A stretch of DNA of 64,000 nt from Calophaca sinica (Eukaryota; Streptophyta; Magnoliopsida; Fabales; Fabaceae): NCBI GenBank assembly GCA_037113605.1, contig CM073730.1:126231176-126295175 (forward strand), written 5' to 3'. The notes under the pieces were generated by a model. It made no database searches and had not been told where the DNA came from. It saw only the letters and a list, made by a program, of their open reading frames with translations. Shown piece by piece: positions 11,401-22,320 of this stretch (its first letter is position 1; the number at the start of each line of letters is the position of its first letter). The position numbers were made by a program, and so were the translations under genes.

Positions 11401-14400
11401 AATATCAAATAGGGAAGTTATAGGCAACATGCACAAGATCATTCAAGATCATACCTATTCTTCAAACGCAAGTTATAGGCAACATAAACAAGATCATTCA
11501 ATCTTTGGTGTTCAAGTCTATTTCTTCTCTTCGTATGAATGCGTTCAAAGACACTCCAATTTCTCTCACACCCCGAAGAAGAAGAAGTTTGGCTAAGAAG
11601 ACGAACTGCCAACTTTTGCAAAATTGGAGCACTACCCCCATACATTTTCCACCATTGATCTATAAGAAATGTATTTAATTACATAATGCAAAAACATAAG
11701 GATAACTATTTGAGTATGAAAGACTAAAAATATAAATTTGTGCTCACCAGGCTGTACTGTCTTTGACATCTGAAGAGCACTTACTTTACTGAAACTTCCT
11801 TCACGGTTTTGATACACTTGCATCTCTTTAACAGCTTTGCCCATGTCAGGACATATAGCTTTTATTTCGAGTAATTCAACAACTGATTCCACAACCCTAC
11901 TCTTCTCCACGTAATTCTCATCAAAAAAGAATGTAGGATTTAAAAAGTAGGCTGCTGCATGAAGATTGCGCTTTAAATGTTTATCCCAACGAGCCTTTAT
12001 AATATCTGTGTATGGCTTATATGCAGTCTTTCTGTTCCTAAACATTTGCTTTATTGCATTCTTTGCCCTTTGCATGCCCTCATAAACATATCCCATAGAA
12101 GGTTTTTCGTCCCCGTCTACAATCCTTAGTAATCGAATAATGGGAGCCATAAGCTTTGCAATATTGCAACAACTAGTCCAAAAGTTATTATCCAAAATAG
12201 TAGCACAAACAACTTTTCCTGCTGCAGACTTTGCTAACTTATGGTTAGTAAAATGTCTATCCACAACCAAGGCTTGCAAATCACTCTTATGATCATAAAT
12301 ACTTTTCAATGTAAGAAAAGTAGTAGCAAACCGAGTTACTCCTGGACGTACAATTTCTTTCCAACCTTCTCTTTTCCTCAACCAAGATAGGAATATCATG
12401 TGATTGTACACAAATATAGTTATCTTTGAAGCCTTTGAGGCAAGCTCTGCAACATGGGGCAAGCTACAGATATCCTTCAAAAGTAGATTCAAGCGATTAA
12501 TGCGGCACAAGGAGACCAAAAATGGATGGATATTTTTCATGTACCTTCGTTCAGCTGACTACATAATTGGCTACATTGTCAGTCCTTTATATGAACAACA
12601 TTTGCATGTCCAACCCATTCAATAACCCGAGAAAACAAATTGCACAATGTCCCAAAGATCTTTCACAACATCCGATGCATCAATAGATTTCACAAATGAT
12701 ATACCCGAGCATTAACAAAGAAATTTAGTTAGGAAAGAGTAAGTGGTCAATCAAGTAAATTTTCGATAAACGATTTCACAAATGTTATACCTTGAGGACA
12801 ATAAACTAGAAAGTTAATCAAAGTTCTTTGCTTTTGGTCACTCCAACCATCAGCCATTATTGTGCATCCAAACTTGGCCCAATTGGATCGATAACTTTCA
12901 ACAAGTAACTGACACTCTTTCTTGCAATCTCCCAACAAGTTAATCCTCAATGCATAAAGAGATGGAACTTTGAAACTAGGGCCAATAGCAGCAATTGCAT
13001 CTGCAGCAGCTTGAAAATATGGTGACTTTGTTGCATTAAATGGAATGTTACAATCATAAAACCATTTAGCAATTGCCATTTCAGCTTTGTGTACTACTTG
13101 CTTGCTAGAGTATACACTTTTAAGGTTTGGTTGGGAGCCTGGAGTTGCCCTTGAAGCAAAACCACTACCAATTGGAGTAGTGGCCTTTCTTTTTCCTTTG
13201 TTGGGAATAGGTTGGACTTGTTGTACTTCTTGTACTTCTTCCTCCTCATTAATTTGATCATCATATGCATCATTGAGGTTGTGGTCATCAGTGCTCTTTT
13301 TCTTTTCGATACCTTTCAAAACCTCTTTCATTTGATGACGAACATCAGGAGGAACTTTCTTACAAGAGCTAATGCTACCCTTTATGCCCGCAAGATGGTA
13401 CTTCATTCTGTTTATGCCCCCTCCTCTATAAGTCGTTGTACAATGAATGCAAGTGTACACATTAGTTCTTCCTTCCTTTTTAAATGCAAAATGCTCCCAT
13501 GCCGGATCAGTTTTCCCACGAGTGGATCCTCCTGTAGTAGGAGTGGACTCAGTAGGAGTGGATCCAGTGGTATCCCTAGGAGCATTCACACTTGATACTT
13601 CCTATAATCAAAAATTTCAATATAATCAAAAAGAAACAACACAGCAAGGAACAGCAAAACAGGACAGATAATCAAAATTTTTTAATACTTCCTATAATCA
13701 AAAATTTCAATACAATAAAAAAGAAACAGCACAGCACAGCAAGGAACAACAAATAGCACAGCAAGGAGCACAACAAGGAACAGCAGACAGCACAGCACAA
13801 GGATACTGTTCTTTCCGATCAAATCAATATACAAGCACAGCAAACAGCACAACATCAAGGATTAAGATCACATTCTATCCTATTGCGTAAGTCATTCACA
13901 AACAGCACAGCATCAAACAGCACAACATGTGTGTCTTTGCGTAAGTCATTCACAAGTATTAATAGATGCTCCAATTGAATAAAAGACAGCAAAAGAAGAG
14001 TAATTAAATATCGGAGAAGATTGTTTTTTTCCAAATCTTCAGAACCTTGCAAGCAACCAAACAGCAAAGAGGACGATGGAAAGCTGAAACAGAAGACGAT
14101 CTAAGGACAAACAACAACGAACAGCAGTACAACACAAATCTAAGGAACCGAAACAGAGGACGATGGAAAGGGGAAACGAAAAGCAAACCTGAGGATCTGA
14201 AGCCATTAGGACGAGCGAACGGAGACGACGCCGGAGAACGAGCTTGAAGCGTTTCTGGCTCACGGCTCTTTGCTCGTGTTTGAGGAGAAGAAGGCTTTCC
14301 AGTTGCTCAGCTGCGGGTCTTCAATCTTCTGAGTTCTGAATTGTGAATTCTGAATTTCTGATCCTCGAGCTCGAGAAGATGGCACAGGGGAAAGGGAAAA

Positions 14401-17400
14401 AAAACAAAACATATATCAAAACGACGTCGTTTTGATCTTAAAAAAAAAGCGCATTTTTGAACCGGCCGGGTGCAAAAAGAATCCGGTTTTTACCCGTTCC
14501 GGTCCGGTTCTTCACCGGTTCTTCAACAGAACCGCCCGGTTCTCTGGCAACCGGTTTTAGAGGGTGAATCGGACCGGACCATGGCCCGGTTCAACCGGCC
14601 GGTCCGGTCCGGTTTTTAATACCTTGCTAATTTTTATTTATACCCTCATTATAATAAGACTTATATTAATGAGATACACATTTCCTATGCAAGTGATTTG
14701 GTTCATAAAAAAGGTGTTTTTGAAGGGGGAAAAATTTAAAATTTTAAGAGTATAAGTTAAAAAAACTATTTTCAATGTTTTTCCTTGGTTGGTGTGAATT
14801 AAGGTTTTTTTCCTTATAAAAAAGACTGGATGGAGTAATAGTTATTTTCCCTCAGGCATGCCTAAATTGACTTCAGTGTTTTTTGAAAAGTCCAACATGC
14901 AACAGCTGAATGATAAGATTTTGTAGTACACAAATGTGAACCCAGCTGAATGATAAGATTTTGTAGTACACAAATGTGAACCCATCTGCAACCGTAAAGA
15001 AGTTGAATGATTTTGTATTGAGTCTTAACCCCATATTGTCATGAACCAGAAAACATTAACTAACCCATCGTTGCAAGTTTGCAATGAACCCAACAGGGCT
15101 AAAGAGGTGAATGAATCCAAGTCCAACGAGCTGAAACCTAGCTCTACCGAGCTGAATCCAACTTTAACAAGGGGAATCCAATCTCGCCATTCTTCACTCT
15201 TTAGTGAGTTTAGCTTTGTGATTGTCATTTTGTCCATCTATTTTGATAACTTGTTATGATCTTTTTGTGTGCTAAGTTGTGAACCTATCTTGTGATTTGT
15301 GAATTTGTTCATCAATTTTGAATTGCGATGCTTTGTTGGTCTTGTCTTGGTCTGGTCGGATGTGATCTGGTCCGGTCTTGTCCTGCAGGATATTTAAATT
15401 TAGTTGTTGTGGTTTGCTTTATTACTAATCAGAATATTGAATACTTACTATGCGCGTAGTAAATTGTGTTTAGATACTACAGTATACTCTTATGAGTTTA
15501 GGAGTTGAGTCTATGGATATTTCACGAGTTTGACAACCTTACAAACATGCTTGTAATTTTTAGTTTCCTCTTGATGTGAAATGCCAATTAAACATTGATG
15601 GTCTTCCCATCCACAACTTTAAACGATCCAAGCTTTGGACAAGAATTCTGGTCTTCTTTGATGTACCTTTAAGGTTGCCTTACCCTCAGCAACCCAATCC
15701 TCTGCATAGCATATTGGCCTTTGCTCCTCAACAAAGAAGTTTTCTACTGAATATTTATACAACCATTTACTGCCAAAAGCAGTGTTGATATTCATGATTT
15801 AAGTATTTTTTTTCACGCAGGTACTTTTAGTTTTCACTGTAAACCAGAAAATGATGCTCACAAAAGTTTATTTATTTTATATTGTGCCACGCAGGGGAAT
15901 ACTTGGCCCTTACAGGTGATAAGCTTAATGGTGTAGAAATGATTGCCTGCCGCCTAGCTACTCATTATTCACTAAATGCAGTATGTTTTTCTCTGTTTTA
16001 TGCTTCTATGTACTGTCTTTGTTGCCTGGTAGTTTTTCATTGATTACATGATTTGGCTTCCCCTGAAGAGGCTTGCTTGGCTTGAAGAACGCCTTGGTAA
16101 ACTGATTACAGACGACCCATCTATTGTAGAGGCATCCCTTTCACAGTATGGTGATCTTGTTTATCCAGACAGAAGCAGTGTCCTTCACAAGTAATGTTGC
16201 ATCGACATGCCCTTATTTTTTTTGGTCTGTCACTTCTATTGTGTCATGGTTTCATTATAGCTCTGTTATGTCCTTATGGATCCACAAGCTTATTTTTAAC
16301 TCATTGGAGTAATTCTACTATCTTAATTGTTATTTCTATATTGTTTTGGTGATAGAACTGAATCAGCTTTTTCTTTTAAAAAAAATAAAATAAAATACAA
16401 TAGATAAATAAACAGTGGTTAGTGGTTATGTTTCTTCTTAAAATATGTATAATTAAATCCTATTAATTTTTTGGAGGTTATTTTAGCTATTTGGCTGACA
16501 TGAAGTTACCTTAAAAGTTTTTGATAACGAAAGTACAATCCGATGTTTGTTACATTGGGGACAAATATGCCATTTAACACATTTGTACTTCTAGACGTGC
16601 AAAGTGATGGATTCACTATTTACTGCCATGTGCTAATTGCTAAGAAGAAATAAAAGAGTGTTTTGTTAGGCAATATGTATTGCTTTTGCATGGATTGCTC
16701 TATGCTTGGTGCAGAAATGTTGTCCACTTGTGCTTCTCCTCCTGCCACCCTGCATTCCCTATAGGCTGGAGAATAACATATGCATATGGAGTGGGCATGT
16801 GGCCTTTTTTTCCCCCTCCCCTTAACCTTCCTCCTTTTCTTTGCAACATCTAGAGCCGTTACTTTGACAAAAATCGAAGTAATGAAGAGGAGGAGCATCA
16901 ACCCCGAACTCCTTCTATTGACAATTGGGCAGCCATTTCTTGTAAATTGCCAACTCCTAAAAGCTTAAGCTGAGCAATGCGTACAGGGTTCTACACATTA
17001 GTCATTGCACATTTTTCTTTCTGAAGATAGAGCCCTGTACATTTGGTTTCATATGTTGGTCCAATTGCCACCATTTTCTGCTTCTGAGTGTTATTCTCAT
17101 TTTTGACTCAGGGTTGATACCATAGATAGATGCTTCAGTCATGATACAGTGGAGGAAATTATTGAAGCTTTGGTAAGCATTGCACTAAATCTTTTCTACA
17201 TGATCTAATGAAAAATTTAGCGTCTGTTTGGTTTCAGAAAACATTTTTTGTTTTCATTTTTAATTACAAAACTGTCCCTTGTTTTCACTCTTTTTCCTAT
17301 TTTCAAAGATTTGTGCAGGAAATTGTGAAGACAAAAAAATTGTTTTAACTGTTTCGTGTACAAATCTTTTAAAATAGGAAACAGGGTGAAAACAAGGGAG

Positions 17401-18363
17401 AATTAAAACTGAAAAACAGGAAATGAAAACAAAAACATTTTGTCAACCCAAACAAGCCCTTACATATCTTGATCCACAATGATATACAATTATGAGATTA
17501 TGTTTAATTTATTGGATAGCTACTTCTGATCTGGCATATCATTGCCATTTTCATCTTCTAATTTGTTCTGACAAAAAATTTCTGAAATTAGGCATTTTGT
17601 TTGAGGAACTTTATGCAAAACTATTGGTAAATTATCAAAATTGAAGCTTGTATATCTGTGTAAGTTGTTCCTTTTTTGGGAGCTTCTACTGAATGCCATA
17701 ACTTGTCTGTAGCAGCATACCTTAGCAGCATACCTTACACTGCCGTATTATCATCCAAAATGCGAACAGCAGGTTCTTCGCTGTGTGTCAGTCTCCAGTT
17801 GAGAGGGAGTACTTAGAACACCTCTTCAACATAAATACTGATAAAAGCATGGTTGTGAAACGCGCGATCCAACTCGTGAGATCGTACGATTCCACGCGTT
17901 TTTCCATGGCTGGCGAGGTGGAGCGGCGCCAGAATCGCAAAAGTAGGCGGTGCGACGGGAGCGACGGGGAAGATCGGAAACTCGCCGGATCGGCGCTCTG
18001 CGCCGCGGCGAGATTTAGGGTTTTTAACCCGTTTGGCTGCGCCTCAACCCGTTTGGCTGCGCAACCCGTTTTACGACCTGGCTTTTAAAAAGACCCGACT
18101 TGGGTTTTTTGAAAAACGGCCCAAGAAATAACCAGCCCAATGCTATGCAATCCAAAAGCCAATAATTGATAACCCTATGGGCTGCCTCCTTCAATGGAAA
18201 TCAGCATTTTTCATTTACTCTTCTTCATTTCAAAAGCCACTGATTGATAACCCTACAGGCTGCCTCCTCCACCAATCTTTTGGGTACTCTCATTTACTCT
18301 TCTTCCTCATTTAAGGTTTTTTTTTTTTTTTTTTTTGGGTACAAAGGTTATTTTTCTTAATTG

Positions 18364-18408
<45 letters not shown>

Positions 18409-19584
18409 GGTGGGATCTTACGATCCGTGTTACGATCCCACGATTTACGATCTGTCTTCCCGCTAGCGATCCTAGGTGGGATCTCGAGTTTCACAGCCAT
18501 GGACAAAAGAATAGGCAGTGGACTAAACATTTCGGGTTTTGGTAGAAGAAAAACATTTCAGTATTGGTAATATCTTGATTCACAATCTAATGCAATTATG
18601 AGATTATGTGGTGAAAAGCTGCCTTCTATCTCTGTCTTCATAACCACCCTCCAAAAAAAAAAAAAAAAATCCTCTCTTCACCTCCTTTCCCAAACCGAAA
18701 ACATAGGCAACGTGTACAAGGAACCTTGTGCAAAATATTTTAGGAGGGTAATGGGACTCCCTCTAACCAAAGAAAACAAAATCAGTAGACAGAAAAAATT
18801 TGCAGTGAACTACAAAACTAAACATTTCAGATTTTGTTAGAAAAAAAAAGTTAATGAGTATTGTTAGTATTTTCCATCAGCTGGTGCTTAACTTCTCTAT
18901 TCTTTGATAGTTTGCCTTTCCTTCAAATTTCAAAATGAAATGTTATTCTTTCAGGAGAAGGAGGCAACTGAATCCTACGATCAATGGTGTTTGACAACTC
19001 TCAGGAGAATAAAAGAAGCCTCCCCATTGAGTTTGAAAGTTATTTTACGATCTGTGAGTTGCATCTCCCTTGCATGTTTATTTATATCCCATTCAAAGTG
19101 TTTGTCTTCTTATTTAACCTTTGCTACTGAACTTAGATACGTGAAGGTAGATTTGAAACTCTTGATCAATGTCTTGTACGTGAGTACCGCATATCCCTTC
19201 GTGGAATTTCCAAGCATGTATCCTCAGATTTCATTGAGGTAATTATTTTTATTTGTATCTTTTCCATAAAGAACAACTTCAATTTGTTTTTATGATTTCA
19301 CTTGACCTGTCCTTTATGCAGGGTGTTCGAGCACGAATGGTTGATAAAGATTTTGCACCAAAGGTATCTATTTTATCCAATAATCTGTACATTTATGAAT
19401 TCAGTAACACCCTTTTTTCTTCTCTCAGTGATTTATCTGAAGCATTTTATTCCCAAATTTGCAGTGGGACCCACCTAGTTTAAAAGAAGTATCAGAGGAC
19501 ATGGTTGAACACTATTTCTCTCCTTTTGACGAAGTTGAGCCTGAGCTGGTGCTGCCAACGGCATTGCGAGAACCTTACATGTGA
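2465..19584 (+). CDS. 3-hydroxyisobutyryl-CoA hydrolase-like protein, mitochondrial (14 exons)
   Basis: Enoyl-CoA hydratase/crotonase-family hydrolase expected to act on 3-hydroxyisobutyryl-CoA or a related thioester in branched-chain (valine) degradation. Exons, all with GT..AG introns and matching phases: 2465-2596, 2691-2771, 2859-2927, 3070-3133, 7875-7954, 9205-9288, 9408-9492, 15895-15980, 16069-16190, 17112-17172, 18955-19053, 19137-19238, 19322-19363, 19465-19584. They join to 408 codons plus stop with no interruption. Residues 1-35 are rich in R/S/F/A and low in acids, fitting a mitochondrial presequence. The oxyanion-hole segment GRAFCSGAD is in exon 4, MGCGSG in exon 6, and the hydrolase-specific PEAQIGFHPDAG with its acidic residues in exon 7. 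The C-terminus EPYM matches my memory of the plant HIBCH-like family. The start is the first in-frame ATG before the presequence. Introns 4 (4.7 kb) and 7 (6.4 kb) are swollen by transposons. Confidence 0.93.
4016..5012. mobile_element. Non-autonomous hAT-like element with GC-rich core, in intron 4
   Basis: The left end (GTTGTTAAAAAGCGGCCATG) and right end (ATCCGCCATTGATAACTAAG) form imperfect inverted repeats rich in GCCATGGCGG / CCGCCAT units. The first 500 bp are strikingly GC-rich against the AT-rich host, and the remainder is AAT-rich filler (4560-4870). Many overlapping reading frames exist here only because the GC-rich part lacks stops. No transposase is present. I could not define a clear 8-bp target duplication, so assignment to hAT rests on the style of the ends. 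Confidence 0.5.
5020..7665 (-). pseudogene. RTE-type LINE relic, antisense in intron 4
   Basis: Degraded non-LTR retrotransposon. The - strand at 7472-7660 reads TAYAPYVALNDEHRKIKLWEDL, like the endonuclease block AYAPQVGLD..K..FWEDL of RTE-clade elements. About 7330-7440 (TIANACF-like) continues the endonuclease. Near 6600-6800 a stretch resembling the linker before reverse transcriptase is seen (ERWKSYYHKLL). At 5103-5300 the - strand gives a conserved reverse-transcriptase tail (SNLEVKTGDHTLPQV, KHLGS). Stops and frameshifts are everywhere. A 675-bp hAT-type element (5864-6538) interrupts it. Confidence 0.6.
5864..6538. mobile_element. Short non-autonomous hAT-type element inside the RTE relic
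   Basis: The ends are inverted repeats (CCGGGCCGTGTTTA on the left; the right end read on the - strand is CAGGGTCGTGGCTA). They are flanked by ATCTATTG (5856-5863) and ATCTTTTG (6539-6546), an 8-bp target duplication with one mismatch, as expected for hAT. There is no coding capacity; the inside is AT-rich. It is younger than the RTE relic it splits. Confidence 0.7.
8559..8787. repeat. Two-copy tandem repeat (~112 and 116 bp) in intron 5
   Basis: CACTGGACTAATAAAAACTG begins copies at 8559 and 8672. The copies are nearly identical except that the second has 4 extra bases (AAAC) in the middle. This is a recent local duplication with no coding meaning. Confidence 0.9.
10240..10500. repeat. Possible inverted-repeat (MITE-like) stretch in intron 7
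   Basis: AAAGCTAGCTCAAGTGGA near 10259-10276 is mirrored by CTCCACTTGTAAAGCTAGTT near 10474-10493 on the other strand. This looks like a hairpin element of about 250 bp, but no target duplication was defined. Confidence 0.35.
11074..13589 (-). pseudogene. hAT transposase (BED zinc finger, DUF659, RNase H-like fold, dimerisation domain), decayed
   Basis: The N-terminal exon (12747-13589) has a BED finger near residues 25-85 (CIHC with a later H..C pair, WEHFAF before it), an acidic/charged linker, then a DUF659 region (AIAKWFYDCNIPFNA; IMADGWSDQKQRTLINFLVY). The middle part (11632-12540) carries the conserved GVTRFATTFLTLKS and LNPTFFFD blocks. The C-terminal hAT dimerisation domain is at 11455-11645 (SSSSGCERNWSVFERIHTK..NRL). 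A last acidic exon (11074-11370, YDPIDYESID..) is joined through an AG/GT-bounded intron at 11371-11454. Between 12541 and 12746 the CAAHCLNL-type catalytic block is frameshifted and garbled, so this copy is probably inactive. Confidence 0.88.
13598..13935. repeat. CAGCACAGC-rich short repeats at the 5' side of the hAT transposase gene
   Basis: A block starting TACTTCCTATAATCAAAAAT is duplicated (about 13598 and 13686), followed by many AACAGCACA/CAGCACAGC units up to 13935. This non-coding leader of the hAT element may contribute to subterminal binding sites; that is only an inference. Confidence 0.6.
14903..14982. repeat. 40-bp tandem duplication
   Basis: Two identical 40-bp units starting CAGCTGAATGATAAGATTTT at 14903 and 14943, in intron 7. 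Confidence 0.95.
17220..17459. mobile_element. Tourist-like (PIF/Harbinger-type) MITE in intron 10
   Basis: Inverted termini GCGTCTGTTTGGTTTCAGAA and, on the other strand, GGGCTTGTTTGGGTTGACAA. They are flanked on both sides by TTA (17217-17219 and 17460-17462), the 3-bp target of Harbinger-type elements. The 240-bp interior is a near-continuous hairpin of GTTTTCA-rich sequence. Confidence 0.75.
17848..18501. mobile_element. Non-autonomous hAT-type element with GATC-rich ends, in intron 10
   Basis: Ends are inverted: CATGGTTGTGAAAC on the left and GTTTCACAGCCATG on the right. Target duplications are GATAAAAG (17840-17847) and GACAAAAG (18502-18509). Near the ends GATC/CGATCC words recur in both orientations. 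The core is GC-rich (17920-18080) and also holds a T-run and an (AT)n stretch at 18366-18404. No transposase is encoded. Confidence 0.75.
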
Positions 19585-19796
19585 AACAGGCATGCCTCTC
19601 ATCAATGCTTGTCACTCGCAAGAGTAAGCCAAATAAGTTCAAATTTGTTTTCGAACTTAATTAAACAGTTTTTCACGTACTTTGTTGTAATAGCTAAAAA
19701 AATGTAGCCGCCGCACTTTTATTTTTGGTGGGGGAGGGGGGTTTGAATTATTCCCAGGCTTTCATTTGTAATGTAGATGATTTTTATTTTTTTTGT

Positions 19797-19925
19797 CTGA
19801 TGGCTTAGCGACCTACTACGCACTCCTAAGAGCGCTAAAAGGGGGCGTAACGAGTTCGAACCCACGCCCAAGTGTCTAAGTGGCAAATACTTTGTCAGTT
19901 GTGTTAAGCACCACGGACAATGATT
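19797..19925 (+). repeat. Possible tRNA-derived SINE fragment downstream of the hydrolase gene
   Basis: GAGTTCGAACCCACGC at about 19853-19868 resembles a pol III B box (GGTTCGANTCC), and the A-box-like GGCTTAGCGACCTAC lies about 50 bp upstream. The sequence does not fold as a tRNA. The evidence is weak. Confidence 0.3.
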
Positions 19926-20180
19926 CCATTTACTAATGCCATTGTGTTAATTCGTTAGCCATTTCTGTTTCAAATGATAAATAGTATGTAGTTCTGTTTT
20001 TTGTTTTTACCAAGTAAATTTCTTTTCTTGTGATTGATTAAAATGAAAATGCTTTAAACTTCTCTTGATTTGCACTTTCCAATTTTTTTTTCCAATTAAA
20101 TATTAACTCTAAGATTGTCAAGTATCTCATGAAAAATCATTAATTATTAGCAAATTTTGAGCATTATTATTGCCAACTTA

Positions 20181-20510
20181 GGCTGGTCCTAGTAGTAAGG
20201 GTGCAAGCCCATTAAGCAAGTGGTATGGGGTTCAAACTCTGGCACTTGTGAATGGAAAAAAAATTGGTTAGAAAGGGACTACCCACCTTGTGTATATTTA
20301 GGTTTTTTGGTAGAGATTAGTCACCGTTAAGCAACGATGGATACTTCACACCTATTATATGGATACCTAAAAAAAGTGAACAATATAATTTAGTCACCCG
20401 CCTTGTGTACATTTAGGTTTTCTGGTAGAGATTAGTCACCGTTAAGCAATGGTGGATACTTCGCATCTATTATATGGATACTAGAAAAAAGTGAACATTA
20501 TAATTTAGCA
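20181..20510 (+). repeat. tRNA-derived SINE-like sequence with a 115-bp tandem duplication
   Basis: The A-box-like GGCTGGTCCTAGTAGTAAGG starts at 20181, and the B-box-like GGGGTTCAAACTCT is at about 20227-20240, at typical SINE spacing. The following body is duplicated head to tail: 20281-20395 and 20396-20510 share the run TAGAGATTAGTCACCGTTAA. Assignment as a SINE rests on the box motifs. Confidence 0.5.
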
Positions 20511-20641
20511 AAAGTTTTTCTAGATTAACATTGTGACATCTTTCTTAATAAACAAGTTGGCTTTTTTAATATTGAAGTGAAGGTAATATAATTCAACAAA
20601 TGTTACCAAAAGAAATATAATTCATGTTTATAGTTAATTTA

Positions 20642-20924
20642 GTCCGTCTGTCTCATATTATTTGTCCTGTTTGGAATATTTGTTTGTATTAAATTATTTG
20701 TCGTTTTACAATATCGTAAGAGTATTAATTACATTTTTTCAACAATACCCTTATTTATTTATATCTCAACTACCCTATATTAATTGATCCTTTCACTTAA
20801 TTCCCATTACAATAAAGGTATATTAGTGAAAATAAATTATTTTACCTAGAAAATGGATGCAATCAATGATTTTCTTACTATGTTTGTATAACCCTAAACG
20901 ACAAATAATATAAGACGGAGGGAG
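20642..20924. mobile_element. Stowaway MITE (intergenic)
   Basis: Left terminus GTCCGTCTGTCTCATATTAT after TA (20640-20641). Right terminus read inward on the other strand is CTCCCTCCGTCTTATATTAT next to TA (20925-20926). The 283 bp between them are AT-rich with no coding capacity. Confidence 0.8.
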
Positions 20925-20929
20925 TACTT

Positions 20930-21765
20930 CAACAAATAATTAATATAGTATTTGTCTAATATTAAAAAGGATTTTTGTTTTTTTAAGTTTATCCTCATTT
21001 CGAGTAAAGACTACTTACGTCTTTTGTTATTCAATATAAGCAAAAATGTCTATGTATATGGTCCAAATATATAGACTTTTTTACTTATATTAGGTAAAAG
21101 AGAAAATATAATAATCGTAGGTCGACAAACTTCCACGTATTGATGGGTATTTGCAAGAGGTTCCCCGTTACAAAACTAATATAGGGATAAATTTGTTCAT
21201 GCAGCAGCAAAGGAAACTTGCCTTGTTTAATGTAGAAGGGTGAGGGCATGATCTCTGTCCTGTAATATCGGTTAAGTGAAAGTACAAAAACAATGTCATA
21301 AACAAAATATTAAATGTATACTTTAATAATTCAAGTATGTGGGTATTTATGACACCGTAAATTATGTTTGTACACAAGATATGTCCACTTATGTTTTAAA
21401 ATTTAAAATGTGCAATACATGGTATTAGTAGGATTCAAATTAATTAAACTGTATCGTCTCATGTTAGAATTTCATGTTGGCCTTCGGATAATGCTGAGCA
21501 ATTTTAAGGGTTCATATCACCAAATGATATGATAAGAAAGCTGGATAAGCAGTGTTGTACTCAAACCCTGAGTTAGTAGGGACAAAATATAAAAACTGGG
21601 CTCAATGAATTCAAATATATACAAATAGAGAGGGTAAAATAAAACAAAATGTAAAAGTTTACTTATAATTTTCTGTTAAAAACACATTTTACTTGTTAAA
21701 AACACATGAAAGTGTGCACTTGCACACCCTCACTATAGTGTAGTTCTACCACTGTCGATAAAATT

Positions 21766-21813
<48 letters not shown>

Positions 21814-22320
21814 AATTTTTTATCTTATATAGCGTTTAATGCATACTGGGCAATAAATTAGATAATATTATGTTATCTTTTTTGGTGAGCTAGATAATGG
21901 TTAAATAAGATACAAATTAGATACAAATAAGATGCAAATAACTATTAACCATATGCCAATATTACATACGATTTTTTATAATTGACAACTTGAGTGAACA
22001 CAAAGCCATTATCACCCTTTATGATAAATTGAAGGGAGTTATCATGTATCACTCATGTATAATTAACAACATGATAATGACCTTATCATGTATAATTAAC
22101 AACATGTATCTGAGCATCTCCCTTCAATTATAAAAAATCATATAAACAAGCAAGCAATAATCTAAAGAAAGTAATAGTCTACAGCTAAACATATCATTTT
22201 CTGAGCCAACTGCCACAATAAATTGACAATAAAGGATCACATAAAAAGCTTAAGCTTTAGAACAATGACATCATATATTCCTTTCTTCTAATTACATTGA
22301 AATAAATAATGGCTTCAAAT
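20930..22320. other. Intergenic stretch, AT-rich, convergent-gene side
   Basis: The two host genes converge here. I see an (AT)n run at 21769-21812 flanked by complementary GATAAAATTATCAT / ATGATAATTTTTTATC, so it can form one long hairpin. A short duplicated unit (TCATGTATAATTAACAACATG) occurs around 22048-22105. Otherwise nothing recognisable. Confidence 0.6.

Larger units (their letters stand above)
10787..14626 (-). mobile_element. hAT transposon with BED-finger transposase, in intron 7
   Basis: A complete-looking DNA transposon of 3.84 kb. The terminal inverted repeats begin CAAGGTATTAAAAACCGG and end CCGGTTTTTAATACCTTG. They are flanked by CTAATTTC (10779-10786) and CTAATTTT (14627-14634), an 8-bp target duplication with one mismatch, diagnostic of hAT. 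The subterminal regions are dense in CCGG/CCGGTTC motifs on both sides, probably transposase-binding repeats. The transposase gene lies on the - strand, antisense to the host gene. It sits inside a Stowaway MITE. Confidence 0.92.
10690..14835. mobile_element. Stowaway MITE split by a hAT transposon
   Basis: The left terminus starts CTCCCTCCGGTCC after TA (10688-10689). The right terminus ends GGACTGGATGGAG-style (14823-14835, GACTGGATGGAG) before TA (14836-14837). Both inner edges read towards TTTATAA, giving matching terminal inverted repeats and the TA target typical of Stowaway (Tc1/mariner-derived) elements. Once the 3.84-kb hAT element and its duplicated target are removed, about 300 bp of MITE remains. 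It lies in intron 7 of the hydrolase gene. Confidence 0.85.
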
